Assembly (NCBI GenBank): GCA_040754375.1
Contig: JBFMCT010000019.1
Location: 1-58,225, forward strand
Length of the DNA: 58,225 nucleotides
DNA from: Actinomycetota bacterium
GTDB taxonomy: Bacteria; Actinomycetota; Acidimicrobiia; Acidimicrobiales; AC-14
Direction of reading: 5' to 3'
Shown piece by piece: positions 38,807 through 46,677 of the stretch. Positions within the stretch are counted from its first letter, which is position 1; each line of letters starts with the position of its first letter. The position numbers were made by a program, and so were the translations under genes. The notes beneath the pieces are model-generated. The model was given only the letters and a program-made list of their open reading frames with translations. It was not told the origin of the DNA and searched no databases.

Positions 38807-39958
38807 ATGAGCGATCTCAGGGACCTGCTCGAACTGTTGCACGGGCCGCCCGACCGATGGGCGACGGTTCGCCTGGCTGTCAGGCGGTGGACCGACAGCG
38901 AGGCCACCGGGCGGGCCATGGAGCGGGCGGCTGAGCGGTCTCGAGCCGCCGGCGCCACGGTGGTGAGCTCCCGCCGGAGCCACGGCGACGACAGCCCGGT
39001 GTGGGAGTCGTTGGTGCGGGCCTGGGTCGACAAGCCCGGCCGGCGGTCGAGGGCCGAGGCCGACGGTCCCCACGGGGCCAGCCTGCATGTGACCCGGGGC
39101 GAGCTGTGGTGGTCGTACACCGAGCTGAGCGGGGCCATCACCAACGAGGACGAGCCCGAGGTGCGTGGTGGGGGAGGGCTCCACGAGGTGGACTGGATGC
39201 TCGACCCCTCGTACCTGCTGGGGGGCTACCGGTTCTCCGTGACCGGTCCGCGGGAGGTGGCCGGGCGACCGGCCGTGGGGGCGCGGGCCGTACGCCGGCC
39301 GGAGACCGCGCCGGGCCGCCTGCTGGTGGCCGAGCCCGCATTTGGCGCCGACGAGCTGGCGCTGGCCGTCGACCGGGCCACCGGGGTGGTCCTGCGGGGC
39401 GAGGCTCGCTCGTCAGGGGAGGTATTCGCCTTGTGGGAGGCGGTCGAAGCGGCCTTCGACGTGCCCTTGGACGACGGCCTCTTCCGGTTCGAGGCGCCCG
39501 ACGGCTCGGTCGCCCGCTCGCCCGGCGGGGTCTTCGCCCGGCCCCGGCCCCTGTCGGTCGAGGAGGCAGCCCGGCGGGCCTCGTTCACGGTCGTCATCCC
39601 CGCCTTGGTGCCCCGGGGGTGGACGATGGCCGTGCTCTACGTTCCCGCCGCCGACCGCCCACCTCGGGGCGACACGGTCATGGTCCATCTGGGCGAGGAC
39701 GGACGGGCGCCCCGGGTGCGCCTCCATGAGACGGCCGAGCCCATCGCCGACAACCTGGCCTGGGAGGCGGTGGAACACCGGGGCCGGGCCATCGAGGTGG
39801 TCGAGACACCGGGCGGGCTGTCGTCGAGCCTGGTCGAGGCCCGGGCCGAGGTGGCCGGCACCCACGTGCGGGCCAGCGGCGAGGTCGAGCGCCGGGCCCT
39901 GCTCGACATCGTGGCCAGCCTGGCACCCGCGCCCCGTGACCTCCCACCGTTCGATTAG
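38807..39958 (+). CDS. LolA/RseB-like domain protein without signal peptide
   Basis: 383 residues, function unknown. The middle (~140-240) has GGYRFSVTGPREVAGRPAVG, then ELALAVDRATGVVLRGEARS and LDDGLFRFEAPDG, the strand pattern of LolA/RseB-like proteins that bind lipid or peptide. The C-terminal ~120 residues (VVIPALVPRGWTMAVLYVPA) resemble the second domain of RseB-like anti-sigma regulators. No signal sequence or membrane helix is seen, so it is probably cytoplasmic, unlike true LolA. GGGAGG precedes ATG 38807; the longer frame overlaps the toxin gene. Confidence 0.7.
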   Translation: MSDLRDLLELLHGPPDRWATVRLAVRRWTDSEATGRAMERAAERSRAAGATVVSSRRSHGDDSPVWESLVRAWVDKPGRRSRAEADGPHGASLHVTRGELWWSYTELSGAITNEDEPEVRGGGGLHEVDWMLDPSYLLGGYRFSVTGPREVAGRPAVGARAVRRPETAPGRLLVAEPAFGADELALAVDRATGVVLRGEARSSGEVFALWEAVEAAFDVPLDDGLFRFEAPDGSVARSPGGVFARPRPLSVEEAARRASFTVVIPALVPRGWTMAVLYVPAADRPPRGDTVMVHLGEDGRAPRVRLHETAEPIADNLAWEAVEHRGRAIEVVETPGGLSSSLVEARAEVAGTHVRASGEVERRALLDIVASLAPAPRDLPPFD

Positions 39959-39975
39959 CGGATAGGCACAAAATG

Positions 39976-40004
39976 TTGTGTGAAGCATGAAATAGCACTA
40001 TACT
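39976..40004 (+). promoter_or_regulatory. promoter of the pseudokinase-LysM operon
   Basis: TTGTGT (39976-39981), 17 bases, TATACT (39999-40004) in an AT-rich island (39959-40025). GTG 40014 follows 9 bases after the -10 box, so the transcript is probably leaderless. Confidence 0.68.
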
Positions 40005-40013
40005 GGCTCTACT

Positions 40014-42146
40014 GTGAAGGTAGAGCATGGCGTGGACGGTCGGGGCCGACCGGTGGCGGTCAAGCGGGCGGAGTCGGCCGACGACTCTGCTCGTCTGCGG
40101 CGGGAGGCCGACCTGCTCGACGTGGCCGGCCACCCCGCTCTGGTCGAGCTCTTGGAGTTCGACGACGGGCCGCCGGCGGTGATGCACACCGCCTGGGTCG
40201 CGGGCCGGAGACTGGACGAACGGCCCCTGGAAGTGGAGGAGGTGGCCGGGGTGGTGGCCGCCTTGGCCTCGACCCTGGCCGACCTCCACGCCATGGGGAT
40301 CGTTCACGGGGCGGTCGAGCCCGATCACGTGCTGCTCGACGAGGGCGGCCGCCCCGTCCTGTGCAGCCTGGGCCGCGGCGGCCTGACCGGCGAACGGCTC
40401 GCGCCCCGCCCAACGGCCGTGGTCGAAGGCACCGCCGCCCCGGGGACTGCCTACCCGGGCACGGGCGGCCCAGGGAACGCTGGCTCGGGGAACGCTGGCT
40501 CGGGCACGGGCGGCACGGGAACAGGCGGCCCGGGCACAGGCGGCTCGGGCACCGGCGGCTCGGGGAACGCTGGCTCGGGCACCGGCGGCTCGGGAACAGG
40601 CGGCCCGGGAACGGGCGGCCCGGGAAACGCTGGCTCGGGCACCGGCGGCTCGGGAACAGGCGGCCCGGGAACGGGCGGCACGGGCACGGGCACGGGCGGC
40701 GCAGCGCTCGGGAACGCCGGGTCGGGGAGCGCCGCCCCGGGCACCGCCTACCCGGGCACCGCCTACCCGGGCACCGCCTACCCGGGCACCGCCGGACCGG
40801 GCATCGCCTACCCGGGCACCGCCTACCCGGGCACCGCCGGACCGGGCACCGCCGGACCGGGCACCGCCGGACCGGGCGCGGGCGGGGCGGCCTTGGGGAA
40901 CGCCGGGTCGGCTGGGGGCGGGGGCGTCGACCACTGGAGCGGCACACCGGAGGAGCCGGTCGACGTGCTTGCTCCGGCAGCCGACGTCGTCGGGCTGGGC
41001 AGGGTACTCGTGGCCCTCTTGGCGGCCGGGGGGCGGGCCCACGGGGGGAACGCCGACGCTCTGCACCGGATCGCCGACCGGGCCATGGCCGCCCCGGTCG
41101 AAGACCGTCCGTCGGCCCGAGACGTGGCCGATGCCGTGCACGACGCCGTCCCCGGGGCACGGTTGCCCCGCGACAGCCCGTCCGGCCCACCGGGGCCACC
41201 GCCTTCGAGCCGTCGGGAGCGCCGCCAGCGCCAGCGCCCGCTCGAGATGTGGCGGCGCGACCAGGTGCAATCGCGCCGGAAAGCGCCGTCACGCCGTCAC
41301 CTGCCGGTAATCGCTGCAGTGGTGGTGGCCGCGGGTGTCGGAGCCGGGGCGTTGGTCGCCACCGGCGGGGCCAGCCCCAACTCGGCGAGCGGGCTCGGCA
41401 CGGCGGCAGCCGCCGGCCCCTCCTCTCGCGACGGCCAGGGCCCGGCCGCCCCGGGGCCAGACGGCTCTGGAGCCCGGCCCAGTGACGGCGGTGGCGCCGG
41501 GCCCGGTGGCGCCGGGCCCAGCGGTGGCACGCCCGGGGGGCACGGGAACGGAGCCGCCCGGAACGGAGCGGCCGGGGACGCACCGGGGGCGGGAGCCGCC
41601 GGAGCCGGTGCTCCGGGCGACGGTGGGGCAGTCGCAGCCGGGCCGGTGGGCGGGAGCGGTGGTACGGGCAGCCATGCCGGGCCGGGGCCGGCGGCCGGCG
41701 AAGCTCGGTCGCCAGGAGAAGCGGGCGCCGTCCCCGGGGGTCAGCAGGTGCGTGTGCCGGCCGGGTGCCCGCCGGTCCAGGGGTCGCTGGCGGCCGACGT
41801 GGACGGCGACGGGTGCCCGGAGGCTCTGAGGGTGGGCGACGGTTTCGTGGAGTCCGGTGAGCGGCGGTGGGTGGTCGGTGCTCCCGGTGACCTGCTCGCC
41901 CTGGGCGACTGGAACTGTTCGGGGGCAAGGTCTCTGGCCGTCCTGCGGCCCAGCACGGGCGAGGTCTTCGTCTTCGACGGGTGGGCGGCCGAAGGTGACG
42001 ACCGCGTGGCGCCGCTGCTGGGCCGGGTCGATGGGGCCAGCACGATCCGGGCCGCCGACCTCGATGCCGACGGGTGCAACGAGATCGTGGTCGAGCGTGT
42101 GGGTGCCGTCCCGGTCGTCCTGAGGGCCCCCGGGAGCGGGCGATGA
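40014..42146 (+). CDS. membrane pseudokinase with glycine-rich insert and FG-GAP-like extracellular domain
   Basis: 710 residues. Residues 1-125 match the N-lobe and catalytic region of a Ser/Thr kinase (VAVKR with Lys17, LRREADLL, GIVHGAVEPDHVLLDE at 96-110). The HRDLKPEN loop reads HGAVEPDH and DFG reads SLG, so the catalytic Asp, Lys and metal-binding residues are lost. A repeat of GSGTGG/GTAYP units (~143-300) replaces the activation segment, and the C-lobe resumes at APAADVVGLGRVLVALLAAG with DRPSARDVADAVHDAV. One membrane helix (~429-452), a Gly/Ala-rich stalk, and a C-terminal domain with DVDGDG (~595) and DLDADG Ca-binding loops follow. The stop overlaps the LysM gene. Confidence 0.78.
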   Translation: MKVEHGVDGRGRPVAVKRAESADDSARLRREADLLDVAGHPALVELLEFDDGPPAVMHTAWVAGRRLDERPLEVEEVAGVVAALASTLADLHAMGIVHGAVEPDHVLLDEGGRPVLCSLGRGGLTGERLAPRPTAVVEGTAAPGTAYPGTGGPGNAGSGNAGSGTGGTGTGGPGTGGSGTGGSGNAGSGTGGSGTGGPGTGGPGNAGSGTGGSGTGGPGTGGTGTGTGGAALGNAGSGSAAPGTAYPGTAYPGTAYPGTAGPGIAYPGTAYPGTAGPGTAGPGTAGPGAGGAALGNAGSAGGGGVDHWSGTPEEPVDVLAPAADVVGLGRVLVALLAAGGRAHGGNADALHRIADRAMAAPVEDRPSARDVADAVHDAVPGARLPRDSPSGPPGPPPSSRRERRQRQRPLEMWRRDQVQSRRKAPSRRHLPVIAAVVVAAGVGAGALVATGGASPNSASGLGTAAAAGPSSRDGQGPAAPGPDGSGARPSDGGGAGPGGAGPSGGTPGGHGNGAARNGAAGDAPGAGAAGAGAPGDGGAVAAGPVGGSGGTGSHAGPGPAAGEARSPGEAGAVPGGQQVRVPAGCPPVQGSLAADVDGDGCPEALRVGDGFVESGERRWVVGAPGDLLALGDWNCSGARSLAVLRPSTGEVFVFDGWAAEGDDRVAPLLGRVDGASTIRAADLDADGCNEIVVERVGAVPVVLRAPGSGR
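40440..40890 (+). repeat. glycine-rich coding repeat region of the pseudokinase
   Basis: Two repeat zones: irregular 12-18 bp units of the GGCTCGGGCACCGGC type (40440-40720), and units of the GGCACCGCCTACCCG type (40735-40870). They encode Gly-Ser-Gly-Thr and Gly-Thr-Ala-Tyr-Pro repeats. Confidence 0.82.
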
Positions 42147-42901
42147 GCCGGCCCCGCCTGGCGCTGCTCGGCTGGACGGTCGTTGTCGGCGCCTGCGCGA
42201 CAGCGCTCCGGCGGGCGGGTGCGGGCGAGCTGGCGCCTCCCCCGGTGCTCGACCCCCGAGGGTGGGGGGAGTGGGTGGCGGGGCGCGATCCGGTCGTGGC
42301 CGCCGTTGCCCTCCTACGGCTACTGGCCCTCGCGGCCGTCTGGTACCTGCTGGTGGCGGCAGCCGTGGGCCTCGTGCTGCGCGCCCTGCGGGCCGAGCGT
42401 CTCGTGGGCCTGGCCGACCTGTTCACGGTCGCCCCGCTGCGGAGGATGCTGGTTGGAGTGGCCGGGATAAGCCTCGCTTCGGGGGTGAACCCGTCGATGT
42501 TGCTCACGCCGCCGGCTGCCGCCCAGGTCACGGTCTCGACCAGCCCACCGTCAACGGTGGTCCCGGGTGGTACCCCTGGGCCCACGATCACCATGCGCCT
42601 GCTGCCCGGCCCCGAGGCCGGCCCCGTCCCGTCCCCGGCCCCGGCCGGCCCGGTGGTCGCCGCCCCGTCGGGCACCGCCGCTCAGGAGCGGACGTGGACG
42701 GTAAGGCCGGGGGACTGCTTCTGGTCGATCGCCGACGAAGTGCTGGCCCAGGCCTGGGGTACGCCGCCGAGCGACGCCGAGATCATCCCCTACTGGCGCG
42801 ACCTCATCGAGGTCAACCGCCACCTGCTGGCCGACCGTTCCAACGCCGACCTGATCTTCCCGGGCCAGGTGTTCACGCTCCCGCCGGTCCCGCCGCCATA
42901 G
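42143..42901 (+). CDS. LysM-domain membrane protein
   Basis: 252 residues. An N-terminal hydrophobic segment (LALLGWTVVVGACATALRRA) and a second one (AVALLRLLALAAVWYLLVAA with AVGLVLRAL) are followed by a Pro-rich stalk and a LysM domain at ~195-250 (WTVRPGDCFWSIADEVL, LIEVNRHLLADRSNADLIFP, GQVFTLP) that should bind peptidoglycan. Coupled to the pseudokinase by an ATGA overlap, so the two probably act together at the wall. LysM membrane proteins with this layout are frequent near actinobacterial pilus loci. Confidence 0.85.
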   Translation: MSRPRLALLGWTVVVGACATALRRAGAGELAPPPVLDPRGWGEWVAGRDPVVAAVALLRLLALAAVWYLLVAAAVGLVLRALRAERLVGLADLFTVAPLRRMLVGVAGISLASGVNPSMLLTPPAAAQVTVSTSPPSTVVPGGTPGPTITMRLLPGPEAGPVPSPAPAGPVVAAPSGTAAQERTWTVRPGDCFWSIADEVLAQAWGTPPSDAEIIPYWRDLIEVNRHLLADRSNADLIFPGQVFTLPPVPPP

Positions 42902-43224
42902 GCGTACCCGCGGCCAGCGCCTCGGCCCGGCGGCGAACGCCGGCCAGCATGTCCCGCGCCATCACGAAGTCGGCAGGCACGATGAGAAGCCAGGCAGCCG
43001 CCGTCACCCACCACGGGGCAGTCGACCAGCGCGATCGGAAGTGGAACCGTGACCGCCGGCCGCCGTCGAGGGCCTGTTACCCCCGTCGGTCGGCCGACCA
43101 GCCCGTCGCCTGGAAGTGGCTCCGTACGTTCCGCCGCGGTGGACCCGTAGGTCCGTCCGAGGCGCACGAGGGCCGCCTCGACGGCCGCTACTGCGACGAG
43201 GGCGGCGGCGACGCGTCTGCCCAC
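42873..43224 (-). pseudogene. decayed SRPBCC (START-like) family gene, core deleted
   Basis: From GTG 43224 the minus strand encodes VAAVEAALVRLGRTYGSTAA and ERTEPLPGDGLVGRPTGV, which matches the N-terminal membrane segment and LPGDxLVPxP motif of actinobacterial SRPBCC proteins. After ~55 codons the sense continues only in another frame as WWVTAAAWLLIVPADFVMAR and DMLAGVRRRAEAL, the family's C-terminal FVMxRxML-GI-RRAE motif, stopping at 42873. The central ligand-binding domain is missing, so a deletion and a frameshift have destroyed the gene. It overlaps the last 29 bases of the LysM gene. Confidence 0.6.
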
Positions 43225-43234
43225 CGAGCCCGCG

Positions 43235-43753
43235 TCAGCCTCGGCACCCGGCTTCGAACCACTTCTCGACCCGCTCGGCCGCGGCCCGGTAGGCGGGCTC
43301 GTCGAGCGACGAGGTGGCCTGCTCGAGGTCGCGCAGCAGGGCCGACGACGGTGGCTGGCCAGATGCGGGGTTGTAGCCCGAGCCGGCGAACACCCGGGCC
43401 ACGCGGGAGTAGCCCTCGACGACCACGTTGAGATCGCCGCGGATGGAGCTGGGCGCGGCCGCTGCGAACGCCTCGAGCTGGGCGATCGTGCGGGTGTAGT
43501 CCGCGTCCGCCCCCGTGATGGCCGCCCCGGCCGCGGCCGCCGCCTGGGACATGGCCACGGCTATCTCCACGCAGCGGGCCGTGCTCAGGGCGTCTTGACC
43601 ACCAGCGCCCGTCCCGCCCGCTGTACCCGAGCCCTGGCTTGCCGGGTCGGTAACCGGAGCTCCCGACGAGCTCCCCCCGCCGTCGCCCCCGCCGCACGCA
43701 CCCAGGACCAGGGCCACGCAGGCCACGACAACCGCGAAAACTCGAGATCTCAC
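43235..43753 (-). CDS. small secreted lipoprotein, unknown function
   Basis: 172 residues. A classic lipoprotein signal (RSRVFAVVVACVALVLGACG, lipobox LGAC with the lipidated Cys at residue 20), a Gly/Ser-rich linker, and a helical domain (~55-172) with Cys in ARCVEIAVAMSQAAAAA and Cys in EKWFEAGCRG that could form a disulfide. GTG 43753 is preceded on the minus strand by GAGGGGAC. No family recognised; such short actinobacterial lipoproteins are often cell-wall anchored helical bundles. Confidence 0.76.
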   Translation of the reverse strand: MRSRVFAVVVACVALVLGACGGGDGGGSSSGAPVTDPASQGSGTAGGTGAGGQDALSTARCVEIAVAMSQAAAAAGAAITGADADYTRTIAQLEAFAAAAPSSIRGDLNVVVEGYSRVARVFAGSGYNPASGQPPSSALLRDLEQATSSLDEPAYRAAAERVEKWFEAGCRG

Positions 43754-44148
43754 AGCGTCCCCTCTCCCTCGGGGCCACCCTACCGTCGGAGACCCCGCCC
43801 GCCCGCCCGCCGGCCGGCAACCCCGCAGCGGCGGCAGGCGCGCGCCGTCCCGGGGGATGGACGGCGCATGCGGTGCAGGGTCGGTGGTACGAGCGTCCGG
43901 ACCGATCGTACGGACTGCTCACCACTCCCAACCCCCCGGCTGGAGCGGTTCCCCTCCACGCGGGGCCTCGCTCCGTGGCCATCTTGGTCGTGGAGCCGTC
44001 CCGAACGACAGGGTGCCAGCCGGCGTCTTCTGCCCGGGGTGCTAGCACCACCGGGGCCTACGATGGCGGGACGGGCCCAGAACCCACTACCGACCAGGCC
44101 GGTGGCTCACCGGCCGCCCACCCCGGAGACGGCGGGCCGGCCCTGCGC

Positions 44149-44805
44149 GTGGTCGTGGCCGACGACTGGTACCTGGTGCGAGAGGGCGCCCGCAGCGCCC
44201 TGTCGACGGTGCCGGGCGTCGAGGTGGTGGGTGTGGCGGCCGACGCCGACGAGCTAATGGGTGTGCTGGAGGCCACCCAGCCCGATGCCGTGCTGTTGGA
44301 CGTGCGGATGCCGCCCACGCACCGGACCGAGGGGATCGACGCCGCCCATGCCATCCGGGAGCGGTGGCCGTCCATGGGAGTGGTGATCCTTTCGCAGTTC
44401 GACGACCCCGAGTACGCCCTCGAACTGCTCAAGGGTGGCTCCAACGGCCGGGCCTACATGCTCAAGGAGCGCCTGGGGGCGCCCATGCAGCTGGCCGAGG
44501 CGTTGCGGGAGGTGGCTGCCGGAGGCTCCATCCTCGATCCCAAGGTGGTCGACGGCCTGCTCGAGGCCCAGCGCCGGCGCAGCCGGTCGAAGCTTCACGG
44601 CCTGACCGATCGCGAGCACGAGGTGCTGGCCCTCATGGCCGGCGGGCGCACCAACGCGGCCATCGCCCGGGCGCTGGTGCTGACCGAGCGGGCCGTCGAA
44701 AAGCACATCAACGCCATCTTCCGCAAGCTGGGGCTCAACGAGGAGCTGGACATGAACCACCGGGTGGCGGCCGTGCTGATCTTCCTCCAGCGCCAGACGA
44801 GTTGA
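44149..44805 (+). CDS. NarL/FixJ-type response regulator
   Basis: Two-component transcription regulator. Receiver domain with VVVADDWYLVREGARSALST, the phosphorylated Asp in AVLLDVRMPP and the later VVILSQFDD and AYMLKERLG (switch Lys), then a LuxR-type helix-turn-helix (LTDREHEVLALMAGGRTNAA, IARALVLTERAVEKHINAIF). The start is unclear: GTG 44149 is the shortest form, but the first strand begins LRVVV, so a CTG at 44143 or a start further up (frame open to 43873, for example TTG 43985) is possible. It converges with the histidine kinase gene, its probable partner. Confidence 0.86.
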   Translation: MVVADDWYLVREGARSALSTVPGVEVVGVAADADELMGVLEATQPDAVLLDVRMPPTHRTEGIDAAHAIRERWPSMGVVILSQFDDPEYALELLKGGSNGRAYMLKERLGAPMQLAEALREVAAGGSILDPKVVDGLLEAQRRRSRSKLHGLTDREHEVLALMAGGRTNAAIARALVLTERAVEKHINAIFRKLGLNEELDMNHRVAAVLIFLQRQTS

Positions 44806-44844
44806 CGGCCGGCCCCGGCCCCAAGCCCCGGCCCCAGCCCCACG

Positions 44845-46677
44845 TCACGAAACCTGCGCGGGAACCGTGGGCGTTTCGCCCACGGTTCCCGCGCAGGTTT
44901 CGGTCCCGGGGGCTGGCGGGACCGGGAACGTGGCGACCACCGACGTCCCGTGCCCGGGCCGGGACTCGATGCGCAGGTCCCCACCGAAGGAGCGGGCCCT
45001 GTCCTCCATGTGGAGCAGGCCCCCGTTCCGCCCGGTGCTCTTGGCGTCGAAGCCGCGGCCGTCGTCGGTGACCGATACCCGCAGGCGGCCCTCGGACACG
45101 TCCAGGGCCAAGGCCAGCTCAGTGGCACCCGAGTGCTTCAGGGCGTTGGTGACCGCCTCGAACATCAGGAAGTAGGCGGCCGTCTCGACGTCGGCGGGCA
45201 GGGCCGGCAGGGGGTCGGGCGACAGGTCGAGAGAGCTAGGAAGGGGAAGGCGGCTGGCGTAGCTGCGCAGGGCGGCAGTCAGGCCTCGGTCCCGCAGGAT
45301 GGCCGGGTAGAGGTTGTGGCTGACCTCCCGCAACTGCTCGATCGTCCGGTCCAGCTCGGCGGCCAGAGCGTCGGCCCCCGCCCCGTCCTCGATGCCCAGG
45401 TTGACCGTCATGCGCAGCACCAACAGTTGCTGCTGGATCCCGTCGTGCAGGTCGCGGGCCAGGCGGCGCCGTTCCTCGTCCTGGGCCGTGACCACCCGCT
45501 GGGAGCTCTCGCGTAACTGGGCGGCTTGGCGTTCGACGAGAGCCAGCTTGGCCTCCAGCTCGGTCCGCATGCGGTCCAGGGCGACGGCCAGCCGCCCGAT
45601 CTCGTCGCTGCTGCGGGCCACGAAGGGCCGGCCCCGCTCTCCGGAGGCGATGCGCTCGGCCGTGCCCGCCAGCTCGACCAGCGGCCTGACCATGGCCCTG
45701 AACAGCAGCCAGCCCAGGGCCACCGCCAGCGCGGCCATCACCGACCCGGCCACCACCCGGCGCACGGCCAGCGCCCGGGCCAGGTCGGCGGCCGGGTCGG
45801 GCAGGGCGATCCCCAGGGCGCCACCCACGGGGCTGGCCGCGGACCGCCCCACGGGCACGTAGGCCACGAGGCTGTCCTCGCCCGCCAGCCGGGTCACCCG
45901 GGGCCGGTCAGGCAGCTCGCCCGTGCGGTCGTCGCGCCCCGGGGGCTCGGTCACCGGGTGGCTCAGGGTGCTGCCGGCCACGGCGTCGCCCACGACCAGG
46001 ATGACCCCGGCCAGGCCGCCCAGCTGGCGCCGCAGGCGGAAGGCCAGGTTGTCGCCGAACTCCCGGCCCCCGACCAGGACCAGGGCGTCTGGCCCGGTCC
46101 CCACGGTGACCGGGACGGCCTGGACGAACACGCCGTTCACCGTGGCCACCAGCCGGCTGGTCGGTTCGGTGGTGAAACCCGCGCCCCGCCCGAAGGGGAG
46201 GACGGGCGACAGGGCGCCCACGCTGACCGGCGGGTCGAGGGCCGCGCCCGTGCCGTCGACGACGTCGAGCTGGTCGAGCTCGAGGTTGGTGACCTCCACG
46301 CCCAGCCGGGCGATCAGTTCCGGGCGGCGGGCGGGGTCGGTGAGGCCGTCGCTGTCCAGGCGGCTGCCGAGGTTGCGAAGGGCCAGCACCAGCTCCCGCT
46401 GACGTTCGGTGAACGCCTCCTGGAGGACCCGCAGGTTGCTGTCGGCCACGTCGCGCGTCTGGCCGGCCACCGCGGCCCGTGTCAGGCGGGCGTCGACCAC
46501 GGCCGTGACCGCGGTGGACACCACCAGGACCAGCACCAGCGCCGCCAGGACCTTACCCAGGACCGAGGACCGCAGGGGCCGGGGGGTGGCCCGCGACAGA
46601 AGGCACTGGTCGCCTGGCTCACGGCCACCCCCGCCCCCAGGCCCGGCCACACCACCGCCCGCAGGCCCGCGGCTCAC
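44845..46677 (-). CDS. sensor histidine kinase (HisKA_3 type)
   Basis: 610 residues. Two membrane helices (LGKVLAALVLVLVVSTAVTA; VVAGSVMAALAVALGWLLFR) enclose a ~240-residue extracytoplasmic sensor region. A HAMP-like linker and DEERRRLARDLHDGIQQQLL with phospho-His411 follow, then the ATPase domain (EAVTNALKHSG, VTDDGRGFD). GTG 46677 overlaps the stop of the binding-protein gene (GTGA), giving translational coupling. The last 18 residues, ETCAGTVGETPTVPAQVS, come from a 55-bp palindromic element whose edge abuts the TGA stop. The response regulator is the convergent neighbour. Confidence 0.9.
   Translation of the reverse strand: MSRGPAGGGVAGPGGGGGREPGDQCLLSRATPRPLRSSVLGKVLAALVLVLVVSTAVTAVVDARLTRAAVAGQTRDVADSNLRVLQEAFTERQRELVLALRNLGSRLDSDGLTDPARRPELIARLGVEVTNLELDQLDVVDGTGAALDPPVSVGALSPVLPFGRGAGFTTEPTSRLVATVNGVFVQAVPVTVGTGPDALVLVGGREFGDNLAFRLRRQLGGLAGVILVVGDAVAGSTLSHPVTEPPGRDDRTGELPDRPRVTRLAGEDSLVAYVPVGRSAASPVGGALGIALPDPAADLARALAVRRVVAGSVMAALAVALGWLLFRAMVRPLVELAGTAERIASGERGRPFVARSSDEIGRLAVALDRMRTELEAKLALVERQAAQLRESSQRVVTAQDEERRRLARDLHDGIQQQLLVLRMTVNLGIEDGAGADALAAELDRTIEQLREVSHNLYPAILRDRGLTAALRSYASRLPLPSSLDLSPDPLPALPADVETAAYFLMFEAVTNALKHSGATELALALDVSEGRLRVSVTDDGRGFDAKSTGRNGGLLHMEDRARSFGGDLRIESRPGHGTSVVATFPVPPAPGTETCAGTVGETPTVPAQVS
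44848..44902. repeat. 55-bp palindromic element, copy 2 (forms the C-terminus of the histidine kinase)
   Basis: Perfect 24-bp inverted repeat (44848-44871 and 44879-44902) with the 7-base loop CGTTTCG. It matches copy 1 at 25769-25823 except for one loop base when reverse-complemented. The kinase frame runs through it and stops at the base after its edge. Confidence 0.85.
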
